From Brachybacterium avium (GTDB lineage: Bacteria > Actinomycetota > Actinomycetes > Actinomycetales > Dermabacteraceae): a DNA stretch of 64,000 nucleotides. The notes beneath the pieces are model-generated. The model saw only the letters and a program-made list of their open reading frames with translations, was not told the DNA's origin and did no database searches. The stretch lies in contig NZ_CP022316.1 in assembly GCF_002216795.1 (NCBI RefSeq), forward strand, positions 2,381,205 to 2,445,204, read 5' to 3'. This document shows positions 1-7,513 of this stretch, in pieces (the first letter of the stretch is position 1; each line of letters starts with the position of its first letter). Both the position numbers and the translations under genes were made by a program.

Positions 1-294
1 CTCGAGGAAGCGCAGGTCGAACGGAGCGTTGTGAGCCACGATCGTGCGGCCCTGCACGCTCTCCAGCAGTATCGGAGCGAGGTCGCGGAAGTGCGGGGCA
101 CCGGCCACATCGGTGGCAGTGATGCCGTGAACGTGCGAGTTGCTGATGTCCCGGCCCGGGTTCACGAGCGAGGCCCACTCGCGTTCGATCTCGCCACTCT
201 CCGAAACCTCCACGACCCCGATCTCGAGGATGCGGTGATGTTTCGCTGGCGAGAATCCAGTCGTCTCGAGATCGATGACGGCGTACCCGGTCAA
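1..294 (-). CDS. DnaQ-like DEDDh 3'-5' exonuclease, N-terminal part (runs off the window)
   Basis: This is the first 98 residues of a DNA polymerase III epsilon-type exonuclease, which would trim 3' ends of DNA during replication or repair. The sequence shows motif ExoI, VIDLETTGF, with the metal-binding Asp8 and Glu10, and motif ExoII, AHNAPFDLRFL, with Asp93. ExoIII lies outside the window. I chose the TTG at 294 because GGAAGGTAGGAG sits just upstream and the conserved domain starts within five residues of it; there is no nearby ATG. Whether it is the replicative epsilon subunit or an accessory nuclease cannot be told from this half. A second fragment of the same family lies at 2036-2255. 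Confidence 0.85.
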   Translation of the reverse strand, partial: MTGYAVIDLETTGFSPAKHHRILEIGVVEVSESGEIEREWASLVNPGRDISNSHVHGITATDVAGAPHFRDLAPILLESVQGRTIVAHNAPFDLRFLE

Positions 295-950
295 AGCTCC
301 TACCTTCCTACGGCTCTCCTGGTCACACAGAGCTTTCCACCGGGACCCGACAGTTGTAGGAGAACTGTGGTCTCGAGATGATGACGATCTCGGCCGGCGT
401 GGGGGTCGATAGAGGACTATGCGAGCTGCGAAACTGGTGTCCGAGCATGTCCAAGGGTGCTCGGCGCGAGATCCGTCGCTGCCCTTCGGCGGTGCTCACA
501 CCAGGACGAATGGTTCGGTCGACGCCCCTGAGTCGAGTGCGCCCCTCAGCAGCTCACCATGCGGTCGTGATGCTCTCTCACGTCCTGGTTGTTCCGGTTC
601 CCAGTCTCCGCTCGGCGCTCCATCGGCTCGAGTTTCAAGCTCTGCCGCCGCGCAGCAGTTGAGTTCCGAACAGTGGCGTAACGCGGTGCCCCCGTGATCG
701 TCTCTGACGAGGGCGCGGCCGGCAAGGGCATGCTGGTATGGATGCTCGGAGTCCCGGCAAAGTCGCTCGAGGTGGACGAACCGGAACGAGGCGCTGAGCT
801 GTCCGATGAGGACCTCACGGCCGGCCGCAGCAGCAGAGCTGGCTCGCTGAACCAGACCCTCACACCGCTGCGAAGCACCCCGCCGCCACAGGCGCCTCGT
901 GGTCGTCCTCGGCGGTGAGTCCCTGCCTCGGAACCTTCCGCGTGATCGCC
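295..950. other. No gene supported (656 bp)
   Basis: Several short open frames exist here on both strands, but none has a convincing ribosome binding site together with recognisable protein character, and they overlap each other. I see no tRNA, hairpin terminator or insertion element. It may be decayed coding DNA like the neighbouring stretches, but I could not identify any parent gene. Confidence 0.5.
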
Positions 951-1502
951 TCAGGCCACCCGTACCGAGATCTCGACCGGCTCCACGGGTGCCTCGAGCG
1001 TTCCATGGCTCTGGTCGCAGTCCTCTTCGACCTCTCGGGTCCGCGTGCAGTACAGCACCCGCACCGTCGTCTCACCGGCGGCGAGCCCGTGGATCTCGAC
1101 GGCGAACTGCTGGGTGCTGCCTGGGGCCTGGGTGCTGTCGGACGCCGGCTCCACGCCGAACACCTTCTCACCGATGGCGACGTCTGCCTCGACGATCGCG
1201 GGATCGCCCATGGAGACCACGCCCCAGTAGTCGCCCACGCCGAGCGATCCCTCGGGCAGGGAGACCTGCACGATCTCGCCTGCGGTCACCTCGACCGCGG
1301 CCGTGCCCTCCGGCAGGAGGGTGCCCTCGCTCGGTGCGGCCTGCGTCGTGGTCGCCTGGTCGCTGGGTTCCGTGCTCGGGTCCTCTCCGACCGGGAGGAG
1401 CGAGCATCCGCTGAGCAGGACCGCGCCCGTCGCCGCGAGGAGGACCCGTCCCCGGCGGGCGAGGCGCGCTCTGCGCGAGACCGTCGCGCCGGGTCTCGTC
1501 AT
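951..1502 (-). CDS. Putative secreted lipoprotein, possible chagasin-like fold
   Basis: A 183-residue protein with a basic N-terminus, a hydrophobic stretch (about residues 20-31) and a lipobox LLSGC giving lipidated Cys33, so it should be anchored outside the membrane. A Ser/Thr/Glu/Gln-rich linker (about 40-60) leads to a beta-rich domain. In that domain the spacing of VTAGEIVQVSLPEG, a GDYW motif and a late VRVLYCTRTRE strand recalls chagasin/I42 cysteine-protease inhibitors, but the NPTTG loop is missing, so this is only a suggestion. ATG at 1502 is preceded by AGGAAGG. A remnant of a calpain-like cysteine protease starts about 60 bp away on the other strand, which would fit an inhibitor-protease pair but proves nothing. 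Confidence 0.75.
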   Translation of the reverse strand: MTRPGATVSRRARLARRGRVLLAATGAVLLSGCSLLPVGEDPSTEPSDQATTTQAAPSEGTLLPEGTAAVEVTAGEIVQVSLPEGSLGVGDYWGVVSMGDPAIVEADVAIGEKVFGVEPASDSTQAPGSTQQFAVEIHGLAAGETTVRVLYCTRTREVEEDCDQSHGTLEAPVEPVEISVRVA

Positions 1503-1560
1503 CGCTGCCTTCCTGATGGGGGCCACTCCCCATTCCCTTCGCCCGAGATCGAATCCACTG

Positions 1561-1857
1561 TGCCATGGAACACGATCGCAGTTGCTCGAGGACGGCCGCC
1601 CGATGACCGTGGACAACGGCGGGATCACCGAACCGGCGCATGGCGAGATCGCCGGTGAACATGCGTACAAGGTCTCCGCCGTGGACGTGGAGAACGGCAC
1701 GGTCACCGTGGTGAACCCCTGGGGCGATGAGGAGCCTGTGACGATGAAGTACGACGAATACGTGGACACCTTCCAGGGCACTGCCGTGGGCAGGACCGAG
1801 GCGCCGTCGCTCGGAGACCGCTTCGGAGAGCTCTTCGACGGGACCAGCGGTTACTGA
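1561..1857 (+). pseudogene. C-terminal remnant of a calpain-like (C2-type) cysteine protease domain
   Basis: The frame reads a stretch GEHAYKVSAVDVENGTVTVV followed at once by NPWG and a YDEYVDTF segment. In calpain-family domains the catalytic His lies in the HAY motif and the catalytic Asn in NPWG, with exactly this order and spacing. The part that should carry the catalytic Cys is absent: upstream sequence in this frame runs into DNA antisense to the lipoprotein gene and has no plausible start. It is therefore a truncated relic. In actinobacteria this domain often sits at the C-terminus of large secreted proteins, so the parent may have been an exported effector; that last point is inference. 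Confidence 0.6.
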
Positions 1858-2035
1858 CTTACGGGTCAGCGTGGGTCGCAGTGTCCTCACCCTCGACGAT
1901 GTGACGCGGGCACACGTCAGACGTGGTCGCCTGCGATGACGACGCTGGACCTGACAGCGTGGCGTTTGCGGCCCTGGGTCCGGAGCACACGAACATTCGG
2001 GAAGCTCGGCCCCGGGCCCGTCCGGAGACAGCGGC

Positions 2036-2255
2036 TCACCCCGCGACTGCCTCCACACCCAGCCGCTCCTGCTCCTCCGTGGGCCGCGGCGTAGGCATCG
2101 CTGAGCGCCGAATGCGCCTGCTGGTTCGTGAAACCCATTGCGGCGCAGCAGTCCCCGAGCTTCCTGCGATGGGCGACCTGATCGAGCGGTCCCACGAGAA
2201 CCCCTTCCGGCCAGCGGCAGATGAAGACGTGATCATCGCAAAATGGGCTGACGGG
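2036..2255 (-). pseudogene. Fragment of a DnaQ-like exonuclease (ExoIII region)
   Basis: On the minus strand the frame contains RWPEGVLVG, VAHRRKLGDCCAAMGF and then QQAHSALSDAYAAAH. The last part matches ExoIII of DEDDh exonucleases, HxAxxD, and the preceding segment is the helix that usually leads to it. No ExoI/ExoII region precedes it in frame. After AYAAAH the frame becomes Gly/Ala-rich; a neighbouring frame ending EEQERLGVEAVAG followed by a stop looks like the natural tail, so a small indel probably also occurred. It lies on the same strand as, and upstream of, the partial dnaQ gene at 1-294, suggesting a decayed duplicate. Confidence 0.55.
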
Positions 2256-2394
2256 CAGCGCGGCGTCGTGACAGTTCGTTTGTCAGAGTTCGTGGTCTGT
2301 CGGAGCCCGTGGGGAGACTGCCGGTGATGATCCGCCGAACAGCGCGGGCCCCAGGACGAAAGGATGCGCCGAAGTCGGCGGCGCAGGTGATGAC

Positions 2395-3330
2395 ATGACC
2401 ATGCCTCCCTATCGCTACGACGGCGGAACGCCGAGCGACAGCGCACCCGCCGGCCCCGGCACGTCGTCCGGACCCCCGGCGGCGACAGCGACCTCGGCGC
2501 CGCTCGCCACGGCCGCGCTCATCGTCTGCATCGCCGCGTTCGTGCTCGGGCTGGTGCCGCTTCTCGGTGCCGCGCTCGGGCTCGTCGGCATCGTCCTGGT
2601 CATCGTCGCAGCCCGTCGTGGGCTCGCGACGAAGCGCACCTATGCCGGTGCGCTGGCTGCGGCCGTCGGCGCTTTGGCATCGATCGCGGCGTCCATCGCG
2701 CTCGTCGGCCTCGTGCTGACCCCGAACGATCCCGGCACCTCGGGGCCGACGGTCGCTGCGGAGGGGATTGAGGAGGCCGACCAGGACGTGGATACCGAGA
2801 CCGAGACCGAGACCGAGCCGTCGGACCCGGCGGAGGAGGATTCCGCCCCCGAGGCGGACCCGGTGACGGAGAACGAACCGCTCGCCGAGGAGGAGCCCGT
2901 CGCCACGCAGGAGGCGCCCCGCGAGCCGACGGAGGGGCCCAGCCCGGCGCCGACCGAGGCGCCGGATCTCAGCATCTACGAGGAGCTGGACGAGCGCACC
3001 CTCGCCCAGATCGTCAAGGCGCCGGATGACCACCTCGGGCGCCAGGTGATCGTCTACGGCGCGATCACCCAGCTGGACGCCGCGACAGGCAAGTGCTTCG
3101 TCCGGATCTCCATCGCCGAGGCTCCGCAGGATGCTTGGTACGACTATGAGCACAACTCCGTCGGTTTCGCGGGCGATGGCGAATCCGACTGCCCGGTGCT
3201 CGACCCCTTCGTCGCCGACGACGAGGTGAAGCTGTGGATCACCATCGGCGGGAGCATCAGCTACGACACCCAGATCGGCGGCAGCACGACCGTGCCCGCC
3301 TACCTGATCGATGAGGCCGAGCTGCTGTGA
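2395..3330 (+). CDS. Membrane protein with acidic linker and C-terminal extracytoplasmic domain
   Basis: The 311-residue protein starts with a Pro/Gly/Ala-rich cytoplasmic segment, then three hydrophobic segments at about 36-56, 55-72 and 84-108, as in DUF4190-type small membrane modules. A highly acidic Thr/Glu/Pro linker (about 118-195) follows and then a globular domain (about 196-311) beginning YEELDERTLAQIV. That last domain is conserved-looking and contains two Cys residues, so it may sit outside the cell, but I cannot name its function. The ATG at 2395 has only a weak Shine-Dalgarno (CAGGTGATG). The gene stands alone, with a toxin-antitoxin pair downstream. Confidence 0.75.
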   Translation: MTMPPYRYDGGTPSDSAPAGPGTSSGPPAATATSAPLATAALIVCIAAFVLGLVPLLGAALGLVGIVLVIVAARRGLATKRTYAGALAAAVGALASIAASIALVGLVLTPNDPGTSGPTVAAEGIEEADQDVDTETETETEPSDPAEEDSAPEADPVTENEPLAEEEPVATQEAPREPTEGPSPAPTEAPDLSIYEELDERTLAQIVKAPDDHLGRQVIVYGAITQLDAATGKCFVRISIAEAPQDAWYDYEHNSVGFAGDGESDCPVLDPFVADDEVKLWITIGGSISYDTQIGGSTTVPAYLIDEAELL

Positions 3331-3424
3331 TCTCCGCAGGGGAGCGCGGGGTACGGGAACCACGTCTCCTTCGACGATCCGATGCCGGCGAGCGTCTTCG
3401 TGCAGGCGATCCACAACCCTCATG

Positions 3425-3438
3425 TACTAGAACTAGTA
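3425..3438. promoter_or_regulatory. Inverted-repeat operator upstream of the antitoxin gene
   Basis: TACTAG-AA-CTAGTA is a perfect 6+2+6 inverted repeat. It overlaps a TAGTAT hexamer (3434-3439) that could be the -10 element of the antitoxin promoter. Phd/YefM antitoxins usually repress their own operon from such palindromes, so this is the likely autoregulatory site. With this -10, transcription would begin around 3446, close to ATG 3444 and ATG 3459. Confidence 0.65.
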
Positions 3439-3458
3439 TCCAGATGTACAGTGGTGTC

Positions 3459-3722
3459 ATGGCCGACGTGACCCGGACCCAGCTGAACCAGCAGACCGCT
3501 CGTGTCCTCGCCCGCGTCGAAGCCGGCGAGGAGATCACCGTGACCGATCGTGGCCGCCCTATCGCCCAGCTGAGCCCGGTGCCCTCGGACCGCCGGGCGC
3601 GTCGGTTGGCCACGGGCGCGCTCCGCCGCGCGCCGGAGCGAGGCATCCCGGAGATCCGCAGCCCGTTGCGCGGATGGAGCACCGAGCAGATGCTCGAGGA
3701 CATGCGCGGGGACCGGCCGTGA
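3459..3722 (+). CDS. Phd/YefM-family antitoxin
   Basis: An 87-residue antitoxin: the N-terminal half, reading TQLNQQTARVLARVEAGEEI then TVTDRGRPIAQL, is the typical Phd/YefM DNA-binding fold, and the variable C-terminal part (WSTEQMLEDMRGD) would bind and neutralise the toxin. It overlaps the downstream toxin gene at GTGA, so the two are translationally coupled. No good Shine-Dalgarno precedes ATG 3459; an in-frame ATG at 3444 lies near the predicted transcription start, so the message may be leaderless. A palindromic operator lies immediately upstream. Confidence 0.88.
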   Translation: MADVTRTQLNQQTARVLARVEAGEEITVTDRGRPIAQLSPVPSDRRARRLATGALRRAPERGIPEIRSPLRGWSTEQMLEDMRGDRP

Positions 3723-4093
3723 TCTACCTGGACACCTCCGCGGCGTACAAGCTCCTCAGCCGGGAGCCCGAGGTGAGCGAGGTCGAGGCGCTGTTCGCTG
3801 AGGGGACCGAGCTGCTGTCCTCGCGGCTGCTCGAGGTCGAGCTTCAGGCGACCGTGCTCCGCCGAGGGGGAGCGCTGGAGGACGTCGCGGCGATCCTGCG
3901 CCGCGTGGAGCTCGATGCGGTCGACGACGAGATCATCGACCACGCCTTGTCCCTGCAGGCGGGGCTGCGCGCGATGGACGCACTGCACCTGTCGACCGCG
4001 CTGCTGTACGGGACGGACGTCTCCGCGATCGCGACCTATGATCGCGAGCTCGCCCTCGCGGCCGAGCGGCACGGCCTCGCCATTCATCGCTGA
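3719..4093 (+). CDS. vapC: VapC-family PIN-domain ribonuclease toxin
   Basis: A 124-residue PIN-domain protein starting at GTG 3719, which overlaps the antitoxin stop. The acidic residues that bind Mg/Mn are visible: Asp5 in IYLDTSA, Glu41 in LLEVELQ, Asp87 in RAMDALHL and Asp108 in ATYDREL. The length and motif order match VapC toxins, which cut tRNA or rRNA and stop translation when the antitoxin is lost. Nothing looks broken, so the pair is probably functional. The RNA target cannot be predicted from the sequence. Confidence 0.92.
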   Translation: MIYLDTSAAYKLLSREPEVSEVEALFAEGTELLSSRLLEVELQATVLRRGGALEDVAAILRRVELDAVDDEIIDHALSLQAGLRAMDALHLSTALLYGTDVSAIATYDRELALAAERHGLAIHR

Positions 4094-4268
4094 CCTCGGC
4101 CCGGTCGCTGCCCAGAACCGGTCCTGGCTGCTCACGCCGCCCCCAGGGCTCGGCGACGCCCCGCTCGCGGAGGACCAGCCGAACGTCATGCACATCGACG
4201 CCGTCGCGCTCGCCGAGGGCACGGAAAGACCCGGCCTCGCGCACCTCCGATGCCAGTACCGTGGCCCC

Positions 4269-5684
4269 ATGTCTTCGGATGACCCCACCGATCATGAGCT
4301 CATGCGCCACTTCCGCGAGCAGCTCGGCACCATGAGCCACGAGGAGATCCATGCGGTCCTCGCCGGCCTGCTCGACCCGTCGGGCGGGGAGATGGCGCGC
4401 CCCACGCGGCCAGACCTGCGCCGTCCGCCCTTCGGTGAGCCGGCGCTGCTCCGGGTGCGGGTGGACCTCCAGCACGCGGTCCCACCGATCTGGCGCCGGC
4501 TCGAGCTGCGCTCGGACCTCACCCTCGAGCAGACGCACGAAATCCTCCAGACTGCCTTCGGGTGGTTCGACGCGCACCTGTGGCGCTTCGCCGCCGGCGG
4601 GCACCCCTTCGACCTCGACTCGCAGCTGTTCCTGTGCCCGTACGACGTCGAGGATGGGGAGGACGACGGGCTCCCCGCCTCGCAGGTGAGGCTGGACGAA
4701 CTGCTGCAGGTCGATGGTGATCGCCTGGCCTATGTCTATGACTACGGCGACGACTGGCAGCTGCGGTTGCGCCTGGAGTCGGTGCGCCCGGCGGCGGATG
4801 GGTCCCCGCCGGTTCGGGCACTCGGGGGTCGGCGCGCCGCGCCGCCCGAGGACTGCGGAGGGCTCACCCGCGCCGAGGATCTCGCCGAGGTGCTCCCGGA
4901 TCCGGCGCATTTCGACCTCGCCGAGCTCCAGCAAGCCCTCGAGATCTCCGATCTCGACCCCACCGCGTACGGAGCTTCTCCCGTCCTGACCGCAGTGCTG
5001 ACCCGCCTGCCTCCCTCCTCGCTGCGGGAGGACCTGCTCGCGCGGGCGCTGCTGATGACCACGGCCACCGAACCGCCGGAGCTGGACGAGCTCCGCACCG
5101 CGCTGCGCGGGATCTCCTGGTTCCTCGACCGCGCGGCCGCGGGTGGCCTGCCGCTGACCTCGGCCGGCTATCTCACGCCGAAGGAGGTCGAAGCGGCGAG
5201 CCAGGTGGTGCCCGAGATGGCCGACTGGATCGGGAAGAACAACCGCGAGAACCTGGCGCTCCCACTGCTCCATGTGCGCGAGGCTCTCCAGCATCTGAAG
5301 ATCCTGCGGAAGTTCAAGGGGCAGCTGCTGCCCACCCGTCGGGCGCTGCCCGCGGCGGAGGACCCCGGCGCCCTGTGGTCCCTCCTCGCCGCCTCCCTGA
5401 TCCCAGCCCCAGGCTCCTTCGAGCACGACGCCACCGTGCTGCTGCTCGCCCACATCGGCTCCACCCCGAGCGGCACGGCAGTGGACCCGGAGGCGACCCC
5501 GACAGCGCTCGGGCGGCTCGGCTGGCGGACCCCTGAGGGGGTCGTCGATCGCTGGATGGTGCGCGATCTGCCCGCCGCCACCGTGCTGCGGAATATCACT
5601 CCGGAGCAGGGGCGCCGGGCGGTGCGCGGCGGCTGGTCCGATGCCGCGCGGGCGCTCGCGCGGGCGGCGCTCGCGCTCGGGTGA
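4269..5684 (+). CDS. pRiA4b ORF-3-like domain protein
   Basis: A 471-residue protein. Residues about 60-200 contain LRVRVDLQHAVPPIWRRLEL, an AFGWFDAHLWRF segment and YVYDYGDDWQLRLRLE, the hallmarks of the plasmid pRiA4b ORF-3 family. The region ending in EDCGGLTRAEDL is also typical. The remaining half (about 230-471) is alpha-helical and unrecognised. The biochemical role of this family is not known; members often occur in accessory DNA next to toxin-antitoxin genes, as here. The ATG at 4269 was chosen because the family domain follows shortly after; the open frame extends further upstream but there overlaps the vapC gene. Confidence 0.8.
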   Translation: MSSDDPTDHELMRHFREQLGTMSHEEIHAVLAGLLDPSGGEMARPTRPDLRRPPFGEPALLRVRVDLQHAVPPIWRRLELRSDLTLEQTHEILQTAFGWFDAHLWRFAAGGHPFDLDSQLFLCPYDVEDGEDDGLPASQVRLDELLQVDGDRLAYVYDYGDDWQLRLRLESVRPAADGSPPVRALGGRRAAPPEDCGGLTRAEDLAEVLPDPAHFDLAELQQALEISDLDPTAYGASPVLTAVLTRLPPSSLREDLLARALLMTTATEPPELDELRTALRGISWFLDRAAAGGLPLTSAGYLTPKEVEAASQVVPEMADWIGKNNRENLALPLLHVREALQHLKILRKFKGQLLPTRRALPAAEDPGALWSLLAASLIPAPGSFEHDATVLLLAHIGSTPSGTAVDPEATPTALGRLGWRTPEGVVDRWMVRDLPAATVLRNITPEQGRRAVRGGWSDAARALARAALALG

Positions 5685-5857
5685 GCCCCTCAGATACCGC
5701 ACGTCCAGTCGGGCTCGGGGAGCGCCACCGCTGTCTGCCCCGGTGCTCACTATGGGTCGGTGAAATCGAACCGGAGGGCCCTGTTGCGGGGAGTCATGTA
5801 GGCGTCGCCGGGACCAGGCAGCGATGCGCTGCGTCCACGAGGCCAGAGCCATGTCGA

Positions 5858-5919
5858 GCTCGAAGCTACTCTAAGATTCTTCGAGTAGCTTCGAGTAGCT
5901 TCGAGCAGCTTCGAGTCGG
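5858..5919. repeat. Hairpin plus four 10-bp tandem repeats
   Basis: Four units of TTCGAGTAGC or close variants run from 5880 to 5919 (units 3 and 4 are degenerate). The stretch 5858-5871, GCTCGAAGCTACTC, is the exact reverse complement of 5893-5906 and nearly that of 5883-5895, so the same left arm can pair with either repeat unit. The element lies in the 256-bp gap between the pRiA4b-type gene and the 3' end of the broken AlbA_2 gene. It could be a transcription terminator for both or a site for recombination or slippage. Confidence 0.6.
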
Positions 5920-5940
5920 CACCGACGGCCGTTGCACTCT

Positions 5941-7140
5941 TCACGGCAGTGACCATGTGGCACGGGGGTCGCGAGGCGACTTCCCGTCCCAGCGGATCAC
6001 TCCGCTGGTGCGCATCTCCTCGAGCTGCGCCCGCACCCAGGGGCGGGAGCGTCCGGTGGCCGCGACGATGTCTCCGGTGCCGAGCGGGTGATCGCCGCGG
6101 CGAAGCACGGTGAGGATCTCTTCAGCCCCTCGGGGCAGTGCCGCCTGCTGTTCGGGACTCATGCGGCTGAGCGCAGTCAAGGTGAGGCGCACGCTTCCGC
6201 TGGTCTGGTGGTAGTCGGGATCCGTGAGGCCGACCAGGCGCATCTCCTCGAACATGCGTCGGATGCCCTCTCCGCGTTCCTGGGTGATTCCGAGGTCGGC
6301 GCACACGCGCGCGATCCGAGGATTCCGTGCGTATCTGGCGATATCCAGCGGCTTGGTGGGTCCGCGAGTCCAGGGAATCGGCCGGGGCTCTCGATCTCGA
6401 TGCGTGAAGGGAAGATGTCCACACGGATGTGGTCTCCCGCCATCGAGTAGCTGCGACGCACGACGGCATTGACGAAGCCTTCGAACCAGGCGTCCTTCGG
6501 TACGAGGGAGTGGTCGGTGAACCGACCGCCGGACCCGAGAGCTCGGCGGTGCGGCATCCATGACTCGATACGCGCAGCGGCATCATCGATGACGCGGGCG
6601 ATCGGCCCCTCGAGGCGCACATCCATGCCGGACTCGACGGTCTGGCGCCGGCCGGTCCCGGCGATGTCATCGCTGAAGCGCGTGACGCGGACGTGCGCCT
6701 GCGGAAGCCAGTCCTGCGGGCGCTTGCCGAGCAGGAGGACCGCGGCCTGGGTGAGCGTGCCGTCCCGGCGAAGCAGGCTCCGTGCCTGGAGCGCAGTACG
6801 GTCATCAGCGGCCGCACCGATCGACTCGCGAAACTCGGTGAGCTCTTCGGTGTCGAGGTCCTCGATGGTGGCACCGGTGGCCGGTTCGTATTCGAACTGT
6901 GCGCTGCCGCGGTCGTAGTCGAGCTCACGGCGCTGGGGGTAGGAGAGCTTCTTCGATTCGTCTCCGACGCGCAGGAACACGTCGCCGTTCACGGTCTCGT
7001 GGACGTGCTCGCTCGGAGGGATGTCGATGCGGAGGACGGAGCGGTCGCCATCGAGTGGCAGTCGATTGACGTGTGTGCGCACCGGAGGAACCGTGAAATC
7101 GATCCCGGCCTGTCGGAGCGGGTTCTCCTTGTCGACGGTG
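5941..7140 (-). pseudogene. Broken AlbA_2 / ATP-binding (Schlafen-AAA-like) regulator
   Basis: Minus-strand frames encode the middle and C-terminus of a family that combines an AlbA_2 domain, an ATP-binding C-terminal region and a winged helix: TVNGDVFLRVGDESKKLSYP, WFEGFVNAVVRRSYSMAGDH, ERGEGIRRMFEEM, and a final winged helix with RSRPWVRAQLEEM. Two lesions are visible. The N-terminal AlbA_2 part is missing; homology stops abruptly near 7140. The frame also shifts at 6358-6360, where one extra G on the plus strand would join FPGLADP to TKPLDIARY. The family acts as transcription regulators or RecG-like proteins; this copy is unlikely to work. Confidence 0.75.
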
Positions 7141-7141
7141 A

Positions 7142-7369
7142 TCACATCACCCCTGGCGCAGCGCCGCCCGAGCCGTCTCGCGCACCGGGTCCGTGGGCGC
7201 CTCGAGCAAGGACGACGGGGTCTGGCTGAAGCTCCAGTCGGAGCAGGACGAGCGCGGCGCCCGGGTCCCGCACCGGGACGTCGCCCTGGTGCTCGAGCAC
7301 TACGCAAGGTGGTGCCGCCGGTGCGGCCGCCCCGTCGTCTTCCGGCCCCTGGACGTGCCCGGGCACTGA
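7142..7369 (+). pseudogene. C-terminal fragment of an unrecognised gene
   Basis: An open stretch without a usable start codon reads DDGVWLKLQSEQDERGARVP, then HRDVALVLEHYARWCRRCGR and ends PLDVPGH-stop. The composition is protein-like and the CxxC pair suggests a small metal site. A stop codon lies at 7139-7141, directly at the point where the oppositely oriented AlbA_2 gene loses its N-terminus, so both genes were probably cut at the same rearrangement breakpoint. I cannot name the parent gene. Confidence 0.35.
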
Positions 7370-7472
7370 GTGCAGTGGGAGCGACCTTCGCTCCCCAGCG
7401 CGTCCGCCTCGCGACCACCAGGCCGGCATCCACCACCCTTGAACCCCACCCCACCCAGTGCTACGCTCCCGC

Positions 7473-7488
7473 ATGGAAACGTTTCCAT
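7473..7488. promoter_or_regulatory. Perfect 16-bp LacI-family operator
   Basis: ATGGAAACGTTTCCAT is a perfect palindrome with the central CG typical of LacI/GalR-family operators. It lies 26 bp upstream of the LacI-type regulator start and in front of the whole ribose operon, so the regulator most likely represses itself and the rbs genes from here. Confidence 0.8.
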
Positions 7489-7513
7489 CAACGCTGATGA
7501 CGAGGAGCCGCAG

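Noticed and set aside
694..918. A 74-codon open frame starting at GTG 694
   Set aside because: No Shine-Dalgarno, a low-complexity end and no recognisable family; it is not supported as a gene.
3933..5852. Minus-strand open frame of 639 codons opposite the pRiA4b-type gene
   Set aside because: Arg/Pro/Gly-rich, no motifs, fully opposite a plus-strand protein with recognisable family segments.
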